Shown: positions 52,201-62,275, counted from the first letter of the stretch. The stretch is DNA of 64,000 bases from Ailurus styani (GCA_002007465.1 LNAC01000137.1:2875359-2939358), one strand, 5' to 3'. Translations and numbers: made by a program. The notes: generated by a model from the sequence alone, not told the origin.

Positions 52201-54026
52201 CAGAAAGTTGGGACTCAAACCCAGGCCATTCGTTCTAAAACCCGAGCTTGGTTTAACCGTGACGTTCTTCTAACGGTCCAGAGCAGGAAAGAAAAGCAAA
52301 GAGCATAAACCGTGAGGGGATCCGGCTCTGGGCTAACGGAGGTGAGGGGAATGCTCCCCTGCATTTTCCTCAGAGCCTAGGCGGCAGCCAGGGAAGCATC
52401 TTCTCTGGGTGTGCTTGAGCTCTGGACATACCCTGATTCTCTGTGGAAGGGCTGGGGACCTGTCACAGAACAGGTGCTGGCCCCGAACCCAAGCCTGCTC
52501 TGTAAACAGATGCCGACTGGTACAGATCGGGCACAACGAGGTGATTCCAATCACAGGAAATACACCGGGCAGAAGAACAGGGCCGAGCACACCGTGCTGT
52601 CACGGGGTGAGCCCCATCACCACCGACCCCGGGTGTCAGTGACAGAGGTGGGGAGGGAGGGTCATGACGGCTCTTTCCTTTCAGAAAGGGAGAACATATC
52701 CAAATGTGTCCTTGGGCTGGTTCCTTCTTTGCCTCAGTTCCCTCAACCGTAAAATGGGAATAACAACAGATCCCTCATGGGGTGGCTGGAAGGGTTAAGT
52801 GAGATTGGGCTTGGCACCGTCCCGAGGACACAGAAAGAATTCAATATATGGTAGCTGCTAAAGCTAATACTATCTAAGACATGCTCTGACACGGCAGAGA
52901 TCTCGTCATTGTTCATTGCATTGCTACTTCCCTTTCTGCCTCTCGCCCACCAAAAATCCCCCCGAAAAACTGGAAGAACTAACTGGACAGAGGCCGAAAA
53001 AAACATCTGATCCTTATCATGAAGCAAAGCAAGTAACACAGGTGTTTCTTTTTATCTTTTTTTTTAAGATTTATTTGAGAGAGAGTGAGTGAGTGGGTGG
53101 AGAGGCAGAGGGAGAGGGAGAAGCAAACTCCCCACTGCGTGTGGAGCCTGATGTGGGGCTTGATCCCACAACCCTGAGGTCATGACCTGAGCCGAAATCA
53201 AGAAGTGACCATCTAACTGAGCCAGTCAGGCGTCCCAGTAACAGAGGTGTTTCTACCGTTACAGAACTGAGACTCGGGAACACGCAACTACTTCTAGGAA
53301 CCAGGGAGGGGTGGCTGGGGAAGGAGTTCAGAGCAGACACTCTGGTGCCAGTCCTTTGGGGCTCAAACTCGGGCTGCACCACTTCTGTGTGACATTTTAC
53401 AAATTATTTCATCTCTTTGGGCCTTAGACTGGTCATTTCTGAAACGATGGCAAAAACAGGACCTAGTCCATAGAGGGGACATGAGGATTCAGTAACCGAG
53501 TGCATACAAAATGCTGAGAACAGCGGTCGTCACACAAACGCCGTGAGCTAGCTGCGGACGCTGCTTCTAGGGTCGCCATCATTGTCCTCGTCACTATCAC
53601 ACAGCGGTCGCCCCCACGCAGAAGGATGGAGCTCAGCACTTTAAAGATGGCGCCCACTGGCGTCCCCAACAGCTGGTGAGAGGGGGAAACTTTAGCTGCT
53701 GCGTGTACCCCCAGCCCTGCTCTCCCCAAAAAGCTACTCTGTCACCCAAGACGGCTGTCACTCAGGAAGGTGCTCCAAGGAGAGCAAGAATGTAAAATAG
53801 GAAGGAGCGGTCACACAGCCCTGGACCTGTCACACTGGAAGGCAAAGGAAGCAAAGCTAGGTCCGAGGCCAGTGGCATCTGCTCTGTCTTCCTGAGGCCT
53901 AAGGAAAAGGAAGCTTATGATCAAGGTGACCTAGATGCACTAAATCCATGTCCCCTTGGACCACTCACCTGAATGGCAGAGGACAGCCAGGATGAGCAGT
54001 AGGATGACTCCTCCTTTGCTTCCCAT
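43522..54026 (-). CDS. CD59: CD59, GPI-anchored complement regulatory protein
   Basis: Three coding exons, 54026-53969, 50637-50539 and 43724-43522, join in frame to give 119 residues (human 128). Residues 1-22 form a signal peptide (MGSKGG, then a VILLLILAVLC core). The LU (Ly6/uPAR) domain, residues 23-92, has all ten cysteines (25, 28, 34, 40, 47, 61, 67, 85, 86, 91) and the CWKFDDC motif with Trp62 equal to human Trp40, needed for binding C8/C9. A GPI signal follows: a small-residue region near Asn94 and a hydrophobic tail 103-119. CD59 sits on the outer leaflet and blocks C9 polymerisation in the membrane attack complex. Differences: one residue fewer between Cys28 and Cys34, the N-glycosylation sequon moved to Asn35-Arg-Thr, and a short stalk. 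Single copy in the window. Confidence 0.96.
44006..44218 (+). mobile_element. Can-SINE, first of a tandem pair
   Basis: Head GGGGCGCCTGGGTGGTTCAG, ends AAAATCTTTTTTAAAAAAAG plus ATTTTTAG. The duplication is degenerate (AGACTTTTAAGCCCAG on the left against AGATTTTTAAGTCCAT after the second element). The second copy is inserted in its tail. Confidence 0.92.
44219..44420 (+). mobile_element. Can-SINE, second of a tandem pair (GTTAAAGCC subtype)
   Basis: Head GGGCGCCTGGGTGGCTCAGT, A-tail to 44420. A flanking AGATTTTTA on both sides (about 44210-44218 and 44420-44429) indicates insertion into the tail of the older copy. Confidence 0.93.
44839..45047 (+). mobile_element. Can-SINE inside an L1
   Basis: Full-length GTTAAAGCC-subtype copy. 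The perfect 12-bp duplication AGAAAACATTCT lies at 44827-44838 and 45048-45059. Confidence 0.95.
45457..45481 (+). repeat. (AC)n microsatellite
   Basis: About 12 AC units following GTACGT, inside the L1 fragment. Confidence 0.93.
45618..45829 (-). mobile_element. Can-SINE inside an L1
   Basis: T-rich left end and head CACTGAGCCACCCAGGTGCC at the right. The perfect 17-bp duplication CTGAAAAAGACAAATCC lies at 45601-45617 and 45830-45846. Confidence 0.96.
45847..46190 (+). mobile_element. L1 3' end (continuation after SINE)
   Basis: AAATTGGTGGTTGCCAGGAC, then ACTTGTGAACACAGCATC, AAATTATACACCCAAAACTA and GTGTCAACTATACTCCAAAA are the carnivore L1 3' UTR end; the AAAT repeat that follows grew out of its tail. 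Confidence 0.8.
46192..46243 (+). repeat. (AAAT)n microsatellite
   Basis: About 12 AAAT units, likely derived from the L1 tail. Confidence 0.95.
46244..46790 (+). mobile_element. Second L1 3' fragment
   Basis: AGAGTTACCACATGACCCAG, CAATTCCACTTCTATGCATG, AACCCAGATGTCCACTGATC and AGCCACTGAATTGTACCTTG repeat the L1 ORF2 end and 3' UTR order, so this is a separate insertion from the one before. Confidence 0.8.
47804..47984 (+). mobile_element. Can-SINE (GTTAAAGCC subtype)
   Basis: Head GGGCGCCTGGGTGGCTCAGC. The perfect 15-bp duplication AAAAGTTTGAGTCTA lies at 47789-47803 and 47985-47999. Confidence 0.96.
48540..49420 (-). mobile_element. L1 3' fragment, same strand as CD59
   Basis: On the minus strand it reads from the ORF2 end (GCGAGGATGTGGAGCAGCGG, then CATATGATTCAGCAGTCCC) into a 3' UTR and its own end (AAAGAATAAAAATCTATTTT) at about 48545. 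Diverged, non-coding. Confidence 0.75.
49440..49715 (+). mobile_element. L1 3' UTR end fragment
   Basis: GTGTTACATTCTTGGAATTT, GCTACAAGAGTAGATCTTAG, AGGTAACTATGTGAGTTGCT, ATACATCTCAAGTATACATG and TCAATTATAATTCAATAAAG match an old L1 3' UTR end on the + strand. Confidence 0.7.
50539..50637 (-). CDS. CD59: CD59 exon 3: N-terminal half of LU domain
   Basis: The acceptor ends in TAG just above 50637 and the donor is GCTG|GTAAGA. The exon is 99 nt. It encodes HSLKCYTCIGDETC, NRTSVCSINHDAC and ILVKA, holding five of the ten cysteines and the only N-x-T/S sequon that follows a cysteine (Asn35). Too short to show as a long open frame. Confidence 0.93.
50882..51062 (+). mobile_element. Can-SINE
   Basis: Head TGAGACACCTGGTTGGCTCA, short middle, A/T-rich tail. 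The perfect 14-bp duplication AAAATCCACATAAC lies at 50868-50881 and 51063-51076. It lies 244 bp upstream (in CD59 sense) of exon 3, antisense to it. Confidence 0.95.
52095..52230 (-). mobile_element. MIR fragment
   Basis: GAGAGGTAGGCTCAGTGACC, GAAGAGAAAACTAGGACTAA and CCGAAGTCCCAAGTTACAGA, then ACTCAAACCCAGGC follow the reverse-complement MIR order. Confidence 0.55.
52695..52875 (+). mobile_element. MIR element
   Basis: TTTGCCTCAGTTCCCTCAAC, CGTAAAATGGGAATAACAAC, GGAAGGGTTAAGTGAGATTG and AAGAATTCAATATATGGTAG follow the MIR core to its end. Confidence 0.75.
53050..53235 (-). mobile_element. Can-SINE
   Basis: T-rich left end and head AACTGAGCCAGTCAGGCGTC at the right. The near-perfect 18-bp duplication AGTAACA(C/G)AGGTGTTTCT lies at 53032-53049 and 53236-53253. 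Confidence 0.95.
53340..53545 (+). mobile_element. MIR element
   Basis: GGGGCTCAAACTCGGGCTGC, ACCACTTCTGTGTGACATTT, CTTTGGGCCTTAGACTGGTC and GAGGATTCAGTAACCGAGTG follow the MIR consensus. Confidence 0.7.
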
Positions 54027-54045
54027 TGTGATTGTCCAACAGAAT
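53969..54045 (-). CDS. CD59: CD59 exon 2: start codon and signal peptide
   Basis: The acceptor on the minus strand is CCTTCCTTCTAG just above 54045. The short 5' UTR ATTCTGTTGGACAATCACA precedes ATG at 54026-54024, as in human where the same UTR piece is conserved. Coding is 53969-54026 (19 codons plus one base); the donor is CATTCAG|GTGAGT. The coordinates given are those of the whole exon. Confidence 0.93.
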
Positions 54046-55469
54046 CTAGAAGGAAGGGACACAGACGGCTGTCATGCACCAACAAAGGGCTGTTGGCTAT
54101 TTCAGAAACCAACAGGTGGAAGGCCTGGAACCTTCAGGAAACATGGGGAAGGAGTTAGCAGAGCAAGAAATAGTTTGGGGTGCCACGAACCAAGGTGCTC
54201 TCCTGGTCCCTCCTCTTGCTCCCAAACCTCAGGTTACTGAAGAAATGCTCCCCGTCCTGGTGAGAGGGGCAGCTATGGGAAGTCAACGCACACCGGGCCA
54301 AGCATCAGCAATCCCCGGGCCCTGCCCAGCGCTCACCTACAGTGGCCAGGAAAAAACAAGTTACCTTTGACTAAACCTCAGTCCCTCCAAGCCGCAGCGG
54401 TCATGATCATGCAGTGGGGATAACAATCTCTTCCCCATAAGGGTTGTTGAATCAAGTGGGAATACGAGAAAAATAATATAGCAACTACGATTCCCACTCT
54501 CCTGGCCCCGCCCCAAGCTGCTGACTGAGCAGGGGGGCCCCTAGAAGGGCCACCTCTCCAGGCCATGCCACTAAGTGTGTCAGACCAAAGGGGTGACTCT
54601 GGCGGGCACCCGCAGGCCTTCTGCACAGAACAGGAGGCAAAGGGTTAGCAGCACAGAAGCTCTGGCTCCTCACCTGAGCCAAGTGTGGTGGACACAGTGC
54701 CTTGTTCACCTCCTCCCCTCTGGGGAAGTAAAGAGGGGTAACTCTGAGGACCAGTCCCCTTAGATTAATGCCTATGTGTGTGGCAGTGAGCGTCAGGGGA
54801 GGAAACCGGAGGGCCGAAATGCCTCAAACCCTCCTCACACCTGACGAGGAAGTGAAAACACAGAGAAGTTTCTCATTGTCTAAGTCTAAACCATGAGTGG
54901 CAGATCTAAGAGGTCTCCCAATCCCACCGCTACTTCCCCGACCCCAGCCTGACACAGGAGGCAAGAGCCTCTACACCAGGGTGCGCCACGCTCTCCTCCT
55001 CTCGGCCCCACAGGCCCGGACAGGCCGGGGCTCCGGCTGGGCGAGCCCCCACGCTCCTCTCAGTTAGGAACGTCATCCCTACACCTCTGAAGGTCATCTG
55101 CTGCTCAGAAATCAGCTGATCAAGGTCAGGGGAGGGTTGAGAAGCAGAAAGAACAGGTTCTGGCATTGCCCAAAGACGAAAGCGCCGAGGAGGTCATGCC
55201 CGGATGAAAGAGACAGGTTGCCTTCTGACGTGTGGGGACCCAGGGAGAAAATCAAACAGAGCCTGGCCTTCCTTTACAAGTTGAGTAACCTCCTCCTCCC
55301 TCTGGTGTCTTCAGTATCTACAACAGCCTCCGAATGGCCACCCTCCCCCCCCAATGCCGACCCAGCTGGGGGTTAGCTGCCCTCCGCAGCCCTGCACAGT
55401 GAGGACATGAGGTGTCCTCAGGTGTCCAAGGGCAGGAGTGGAGAGCTTGGACGCGGGCGGGCCAGAGGC

Positions 55470-55650
55470 CTGGCCCTCAGGGCCAGCTCGGTCACTGCCC
55501 CCCGAACCGCATTTACCTCAGCTGTAACTAGGGGGGTGCAGAGGCGCTTCCCAACACTGTGAGGAGTCAGTGAGATAAAACAAGTTAAGCGAGTATGTGT
55601 TGAGACACAGCCAAGCACAGCCAAGTAGTGGTTGTTACCAACCACACGCA
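55470..55650 (+). mobile_element. MIR fragment
   Basis: CATTTACCTCAGCTGTAACT and GTGAGGAGTCAGTGAGATAA followed by AGTTAAGCGAG resemble the MIR core and 3' half; diverged. Confidence 0.45.
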
Positions 55651-56319
55651 CAGGCCTCTTGCCCCAACTTGGACGGGCACGTCTACCACACCTCCCGGTC
55701 CGAGGATCTGAGTATCCATGGATCTTTCTTCCTGGCCTCTGACCCTGAGAGGTGGGGGCCCTGAGGTCTCCGCACCCTAACGGATGAGGAAGAGGCCTCG
55801 GCCCCTCATGGTGACACCCCGTGCCCTCTGCCTGGAGCCGGATGAGGGACACGGAAGAGCCCTATCCACTCTCCCCTCACCAGTGAGTGAACTCGTGAGC
55901 TGGCCTTGGCCCCCTGCCAGCTCCCGGCCTGGCTCCTCCCTCGCTCAGAAGTTTCTGGGGAGAGAGAAGGATTTACATGCTCAAGTGAGACCGGGCTCAG
56001 GTCTGTGAAGAACAGCTGCCTGCGAGTAAGCAAGGAGAGGAAGGAATCCATCTGAAGGGCAGGAGCTACCCGAGAAGAACGGCTACAACACCTGGTGTCC
56101 CCACTGGAGGAGGCGGCAGGGAGCTGGCGAGGCATCAGGCTGGTGGGAACTGCGGCTCCAGGCTTCCCCTGGAGTGGCCATTAGCAAGGACACCACAGGG
56201 TGCTACACAAGCCGGGGTCCTGGGTGGAGCACATGAGAAAGAACCTCTCCTAGGAAAGGCTCATGTCTTAACAAAAGCAGAAAAGAAGCCATGAACTGGG
56301 GAAGGGAGAGGCTTTTGGG

Positions 56320-56490
56320 TCTGGTCTGGAGAGTTCGATCACGGCCTTGGGCAGCTCTGGCTCTGCCACTTCTGTGGTTAACTCAACCTCTGAGCTTCTC
56401 TCTTTCTTCAGCCAGCCTGGGGACAAGGACACAGATCACAGGGGACAATGCCTGGCACTCCAGAAGGCACTCAAAAAGCAATGGCCACTA
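56320..56490 (+). mobile_element. MIR element
   Basis: TCTGGCTCTGCCACTTCTGT, GGTTAACTCAACCTCTGAGC and ACAATGCCTGGCACTCCAGA then AGGCACTCAAAAAG follow the MIR order. Confidence 0.65.
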
Positions 56491-57151
56491 CAGTCTTACT
56501 GAAAAGTCGTGAGGTTACGGGGAGGAAGCAGCTGGGTAGGGAGGTGCTGGGGGGCGAGGGGTAGGGGATGCGGGGGTGCAGTAGGGAGCCATAGGTGAGG
56601 AAGCCAGACAAACACCCCGAAATGGATAAGCCGGGGACATCTCAGGCCCCAAACATCGAGCAGCCCCCAGCTTTTCGGGTTGGATGGGGAGTATCAGGTC
56701 TTGGTTTCAACATGCCGCCCGGCTGACTGGGGATTGTGGCGGCATGACTTGGCTGGCGGAGGACAGAGGTCGCGGGGGGAGCAAGGGGCCAGTGTGTGGA
56801 TGCTAAGGTGAAGCTGTTCAAACTGAAGTAGGACCAGGTCTTCACCAACAACCACGACTAAAATAGACATGTCCTAGGGCAAAATGTTGTTATGGAGTGG
56901 GGAGGCGAGGGAGGACGGGAAAGACGTGGTGGTTTCCAAGCAATTTTATAAGTGCCCCCAAAATGTTGATCGTAGTGGATGCTAAGCAGGATTCCTTATG
57001 ATTTCTTGCTTCTCTTCCTGACCCTTTGCTTTCTGCCATACTTTCCTCAACTGTTCTTTCATGAACCAGGCATGACTTTCATAATTAGGAATATCGGGGA
57101 AATCGCACATATAATGTTCCCCATCTATCACCTATTTTTGGGCAAATCTTT

Positions 57152-57380
57152 TTCTTTTTTTCTTTTTTATAGTAAGTGTTTGGAGCAATTTTATTTTATT
57201 TTAAGATTTTATTTATTTATTTGAGAGAGAGACAGTGCACAGAGGGAGAGTGGGGGGGGGGAAGCAGACTCCCTGCTGAGGGATTTGACAGCCTGATGTG
57301 GGATTTGATCCCAGGACCGTGAGATCATTACCTGAGCCGAAGACAGACGCTTAACTGACTGAGCCACCCAGGCACCCCTT
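57152..57380 (-). mobile_element. Can-SINE with apparent 3' transduction
   Basis: The SINE body is about 57200-57378 on the minus strand. The flanking 11-bp repeat GGCAAATCTTT (57141-57151 and 57381-57391) lies beyond an extra piece, 57152-57199, at its 3' side: first tail, a non-SINE stretch of about 20 nt (57169-57189), then a second A-rich tail. That is the structure expected from read-through transcription. Confidence 0.75.
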
Positions 57381-57748
57381 GGCAAATCTTTCTTGGAATG
57401 AAAACACAAACAAACAAACTGAACGTCCTGATTTCAAATGCTTCCCCCTGGTCTAAAACAGCCTCCAATGGACAATTTAAATGATGCCCATGAGTAAGTG
57501 TCCGTCAGATGGTGGCTGAGGCAGAGAAGCTGACCTGACTCCTCCAATCTACCCACGCCAAAAGCTCCCATGCAAGATGCACCCAGAGGGCCTCAATGCT
57601 CTCTTTTCCAAACATACGAACTCACTGAAACAGCCAACAGTGAATTTAATGATTGCAAACAGACCACAGCGACTCCGAATAAGGTCCACCAAATAAAGAC
57701 AGGTGAGCCTACTAGAAACGCCATTTTGTTGTTGTAAAACTCACTTGA

Positions 57749-57934
57749 GGGCGCCTGGGTGGCTCAGTGGGTTAAAGCCTCTGCTTTCGGCCCAGGTCAT
57801 GATCTCAGGGTCCTGGGATCGAGGCCCGCATCGGGTTCCCTGCTCAGCGGGGAGCCTGCTTCTTCCTCTCTCTCTGCCTACTTGTGATCTCTCTCTGTGT
57901 GTCAAATAAATAAAAATAAAATCTTAAAAAAAAA
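57749..57934 (+). mobile_element. Can-SINE (GTTAAAGCC subtype)
   Basis: Head GGCGCCTGGGTGGCTCAGTG, A-tail. The perfect 13-bp duplication AAAACTCACTTGA lies at 57736-57748 and 57935-57947. Confidence 0.95.
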
Positions 57935-59384
57935 AAAACTCACTTGAAGCCAGCCTTAGGGAATTTGGACGGGCTTTCCTGGGAGGTCCTGAACTTGACT
58001 CAGAAGTTCTGGGGTGCTCCAAATAGGCTTCTTATCGCGGGATGAGGTAAATACTCATTACTCACTCAAGGATGCACACCCGTTGTTTAAAATAGCAAAA
58101 ATCTGGCAACAGATGTGCCTAGATGTAAATTACCATACAATTCCTTGGTGGGGGAGTGCAGAGCCATGAGGAATGCCAGCCAGGGGAGGCTGCTCAGTGC
58201 CTTAGGAAAAAGTCAGTCTAAAAATAGCTATAATCTTACTCCTTTTTCTTAAAGATACAATGCTTGGAATACAGTACCACCTCTTCTGAACATTTTTGGA
58301 ACCCATGGTGGACAGAATGGTAGAACTACTGGTAGCTTATTCATGCCAAAATATATTCTCTTAATACTAAACATTTTTGTAGAAAGAGTCCTCAACGTGA
58401 TAGCAGGGTAATAATGTACTTATGAACCATTTCACTTGTAGCTTAACTTTTTATTTTTCTACTACTGAACCTGATTAGGTATAAAACATATATATCACCT
58501 TTCAGGATTGGCTTGAGGTAAAAAAAGGTTTCGTGTACATACGCTCTCCTGCGTCTGTCTGACAGCTCATTCGTTTAGTCATACTCTTTATTTGTAAAAT
58601 ATGAGGCTCAGGAGATTTTCCAGAAGTCCTGAGAGAGCAAGACCTATATTCTAATCCCACATTGCTGCCAACTCACACAACCTTCAAACCGTCCATCCCT
58701 TTACTTTCACTCCTCACTTGTGAAGGGGTAATAATGATTTTATATAATGAAAAACATAAGGATAGGACTTGAGAAGTTTATAGCCCAATGTGGACTAAAA
58801 CACAGCAGGTTAAGGAAGAAGCAAGCGGACAAATGAACATCAACCTGATCACTATTTATTCACTTGCATCCACGGAGACGTAAGAGGAAGCTAAAACGTT
58901 GCAAGGTGATTTACAAACACAGGCATTCCCTGTGAAGTTCCTGAAAATGTTTTGGGTAGCAAATTTATATTTAAATTCCATCATACCCCCTAGATTTCAT
59001 TATTTTAAAAGGAAAACAAAGACATGTTTCTGTCCATCCAAAAACTCCAACCAGTCCTTCCAAATATCTATCCATCTAAACGATCCACAGGAATTTAAAT
59101 ACAAAGCATTCAGCACACCAACTATTTAATGACATAGCTGAAGCAAACAAAAGGAATTCACTGGTGGGTCCCTTTACTGCTGTGAAGTAGGTTCAATCTC
59201 GACACCTATGCCCCCTGCACCCCACAACAATTGTCTATGAGCCTGCTGGGAGCAGGTGTCCAGGCAGGCACTGTGTTAGTGACGTGCTAAACCAGGCAAG
59301 GCCCTGCTCTTGGCAATCCAGCAGAGGTGGACACCAGCTGGTGCTAAAGACTAGGAAGAAGATAAAATAAGGGCACAGCACTGG

Positions 59385-59528
59385 TTCTAAACCTTGAGTG
59401 GCCGAAGAATCATCTGGAAGGTGGTTAAACACAGATGTTGAGTCCCATCTAGAAGTTTTGAGTCTCTGGGTCTCAGGGGCCCAGGATTTTGCATTTCTAA
59501 CCAGGCACACACTGAGAACCACCGGGTT
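59385..59528 (-). mobile_element. MER5A-like hAT-Charlie MITE
   Basis: GGTTCTAAACCTTGAGTGGC at one end, AGAATCATCTGGAAGGTGGT, CAGGATTTTGCATTTCTAAC and ACTGAGAACCACCGGGTT at the other, with the inverted CAGTGGTTCT-type ends typical for MER5A. Orientation is uncertain. Confidence 0.7.
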
Positions 59529-59739
59529 AGTGAGTGACCAGGGACAAGGGTGAGGCTGCTTTATACAGGGTTGGAAGCATCACTAACCATGCTGTGAGAT
59601 AAGCTGTCCGTTCTGATTAAATAATTAAAGTCTTCTTCTTTTACGGCCGATGTGATGATACTGGGTCCAACGTCACTGAATGCCAGCTGTAAGCAAACAC
59701 TTCTTTCAGTGAGCAAAAGTCATGGCTAGTTGCTATGCT

Positions 59740-59850
59740 GGTGTTTGACATGTTAACTGCATTGAATCCTCACACAAGGCTGTAAAGTAAATTTAATCCC
59801 TGCCTCCATTTATCAAAGGAGGGAACTGAGGGTTGACGAGGGGACTGAAC
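59740..59850 (-). mobile_element. MIR fragment
   Basis: ACTGCATTGAATCCTCACAC, AAGGCTGTAAAGTAAATTTA and TTATCAAAGGAGGGAACTGA match the reverse-complement MIR core. Confidence 0.6.
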
Positions 59851-60080
59851 TAAGACAACAGTGGTAGGTAGGATAAATAACGGCTCTCCCAAGAGATGTC
59901 CACATCCTAATTCCATGTGCCTGTGAATACTGGCAACCTTGGATGGCAAGTGACTTTGTAGAGGAGATTAAGGTTACAGATGGTTCTGGATTATCCAGAA
60001 TCACGTGGGTGATTACAATGAAGAGAATGAGGAAGACAGCAGGGTCTGTCAGAGAGATGTGAAAACAGAAGCAGCAAGAG

Positions 60081-60175
60081 GGGCTGCCTCGGTCTGTGGA
60101 GCATGTGACTCTTGATCACAGAGTTGTAAGTTCAAGTCCCACGTTGGGTGCAGAGATTACTTAAAAATAAAATCT
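60081..60175 (+). mobile_element. Short Can-SINE (tRNA-like part only)
   Basis: The sequence runs GGGCTGCCTCGGTCTGTGGA, GTTCAAGTCCCACGTTGGGT (B-box region) to TTACTTAAAAATAAAATCT and has no CT-rich middle: a short subtype of the carnivore tRNA-Lys SINE. Confidence 0.8.
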
Positions 60176-60380
60176 GGGGGTGCCTAGGTGGCTCAGTTGG
60201 TTAAGCGTCTGACTCTTGATTTCAGCTCAGGTCCTGATCTCAGGGTTGTGAGATCAAGCCCTACACTGGGCTCCATGCTGGGCGGAGTGAAGCCTGCTTA
60301 AGATTCTCTCTACTTCTCCCTCTGCCCCTCCCCACCCGGCTCACACAGTCTCTCTCTCTAAAAAAAAGAAAAAAAAAGAA
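60176..60380 (+). mobile_element. Can-SINE, directly after the short copy
   Basis: Head GGGGGTGCCTAGGTGGCTCA, GTTGGTTAAGCGTCTGACTC, a CT-rich middle and A-rich tail. It starts exactly where the previous element's tail ends. Confidence 0.9.
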
Positions 60381-60973
60381 GGCACAAGAGGCTCAAGGAG
60401 GAGGATGGAGCTCTCCTACTACTGCTGGTTTTGCAACTGGATGAAGGGAGCCCACAGCCGAGGCACACCGGTGGCCTCTGGAATAGTCCTCAACTGACAC
60501 ATGGCCAGGAAGAGATGGGACCTCAGTCCTCCTACCACAAAGATTCTATTGTGCCAATAACCTGAATGAGCAAGAAACAGATTCTCCCACAGAGCCTCCA
60601 GAAAGGAACGCAGCCCCAGTGAGACCTGTGACAGACTTCTGATGTATGAAAGCAAGATTAATAATCTGTGTTAAGCCACCAAATTTGTAGTGATTGCTTC
60701 AACAGCAATAGAAAACTGGTACAAAGTCAGAGCAGCATTGAAACCCAGGTCCAAGGTCTTAACCGCAGTTAAATGCCCTGGAAGAGAGACTTCCCCTGAA
60801 TTCAGTGTCTGAAATAAATAATTTAAGCTGAGGCCATGGAGAAGAGACTTTACATCAGCACTGGTTGCAAGAGACTCACAGAGACCCAGCAGATCCATCA
60901 CTACTCCGAGAAGTGTGACACCATAGAGGCTGATGGATGTTAAGGCTAGACGTGTCCTCAAAAATAAAACCTA

Positions 60974-61165
60974 GGGCGCCTGGGTGGCTCAGTGGGTTAA
61001 AGCCTCTGCTTTCGGCTCAGGTCATGATCTCAGCGTCCTGGGATCGAGGCCCGCATCGGGCTCTCTGCTCGGCAGGGAGCCTGCTTCCTCCTCTCCCTGT
61101 CTCTCTGCCTACTTGTAATCTCTCTCTCTGTGTCAAATAAATAAAATCTTTAAAAAAAAAAAAAT
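60974..61165 (+). mobile_element. Can-SINE (GTTAAAGCC subtype)
   Basis: Head GGGCGCCTGGGTGGCTCAGT. The perfect 13-bp duplication AAAATAAAACCTA lies just left of the head (about 60961-60973) and at 61166-61178. Confidence 0.95.
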
Positions 61166-61894
61166 AAAATAAAACCTAATGTGCTAATTTTCTGGAAAAT
61201 TCTTGGAGGCCCAGGGGATGAAGTTACCTGTCCCAAGGCAACAAGCTGTGGCAGAACCACACGGGGTGGGTCCACTTCCATTCAGCAGGGGCTGGTAGCT
61301 CACAAGTGGCTTAGCATTACTGTCGGAGGCCTGAATTGCCTCCTTATCATCCTGGACACAAACCGCACCTGCAGCGGCCATGCGTGCAGAGACGCCCAGG
61401 CAGAAATCAGCTACTCAGCTCAGAGAAGTCACTGCATCAGAAGGCAGAGACAAACATCACATATCATCATGGCCATCATAATGGCTCCTCCCAGCAACCC
61501 TGACTTCCTCCTAGCACAGATAACCACCCCAAAACTCTCTAAACCACATAAATCCGGCAGCTTGCCTCAGGAGGGTCTGCTCTGCCATTTGTTCCAGGAC
61601 CCCAAGAGCTGGGGAGCTTTCTTCTTCTGAGAGACCCTCCTCCCTGCCTTGCCCTTTGAGATTACGCATGCACCACCCAAGGTTCAGTGAAGATTTTCAC
61701 GAAGATCTGGGGCCTAGGTAAAAATACCTCTTCCCCTTTGGAAATACCTCTTTCCCGGCAATGAACATTCTGAGCTCTGTGTGCCTTTCTTGGAGGACTG
61801 GGAGTGAGATGTCCCCGTGGGGAACAGGAACAGCTGCTGTGGGGTCACAGCAGTGGTCCCCGAAATATTAACAGCCATGATTGTTCTCCACAAA

Positions 61895-62275
61895 GAGGTG
61901 CCACACTAATTTCCATGAATCATCTCCATTAGTTCTGATAACACCCTATGAAGAATACGTCTATTATTTTACTGACAAGAAGGGGAGGCTAGGGCGCCTG
62001 GGTGGCTCAGTCCGTTGAACGGCTGCCTTTGGCTCAGGTCATGATCCCAGGGTCCTGGGATTGAGTCCTGCATCAGGCTCCCTGCTCAGTGGAGAGACTG
62101 CTTATCCTTCTCCCTCTGCCTGCTGCTCTGCCTACTTGTGCTCTCTCTCTCTCTGTCAAATCAATAAATAAAATCTTAAAAAAAAAAAAAAAAAGAAGGG
62201 GAAGTTAAAAGCTTGCTCAGGATTACCCAGCCAGCAAACAGCAGAGTCGAGGTTCAAACCCTGGTGTGTTGCCAG
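61895..62275 (-). mobile_element. MIR element split by a Can-SINE
   Basis: The left part has ATTAGTTCTGATAACACCCT and TTATTTTACTGACAAGAAGG; the right part resumes with GAAGTTAAAAGCTTGCTCAG, GATTACCCAGCCAGCAAACA and TCGAGGTTCAAACCCTGG: one reverse-complement MIR. Confidence 0.7.
61992..62193 (+). mobile_element. Can-SINE inside a MIR
   Basis: Head GGGCGCCTGGGTGGCTCAGT and a long A-tail. The flanks AGAAGGGGAGGCTA and AGAAGGGGAAGTTA form a duplication with two mismatches. Confidence 0.93.

Larger units (their letters stand above)
50638..53968. other. CD59: CD59 intron 2
   Basis: 3.3 kb with Can-SINEs (50882-51062, 53050-53235) and MIRs (about 52095-52230, 52695-52875, 53340-53545). The stretches 51080-52090, 52240-52690 and 53550-53960 are unassigned. 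Confidence 0.75.
59865..60727 (+). mobile_element. Old MaLR-type LTR split by two Can-SINEs
   Basis: The left part (to 60080) has TGTCCACATCCTAATTCCAT, TGACTTTGTAGAGGAGATTA and CTGGATTATCCAGAATCACG. The right part (60381 on) has CCTCCAGAAAGGAACGCAGC, CCAGTGAGACCTGTGACAGA and GTTAAGCCACCAAATTTGTA. These belong to one old LTR of the MLT1/MaLR kind; the subfamily is not assigned. The insertion carries a rough GCAAGAGG/CACAAGAGG repeat at its borders. Confidence 0.65.

Noticed and set aside
43522..54045. Second CD59-like gene (as in mouse Cd59a/Cd59b)
   Set aside because: Only one set of LU exons was found in the window; nothing else encodes a CWKF-type LU motif.
60081..60175. tRNA gene (GTTCAAGTCCC B-box)
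   Set aside because: The B-box belongs to the tRNA-derived head of a Can-SINE; there is no complete cloverleaf, and the sequence ends in the SINE tail.
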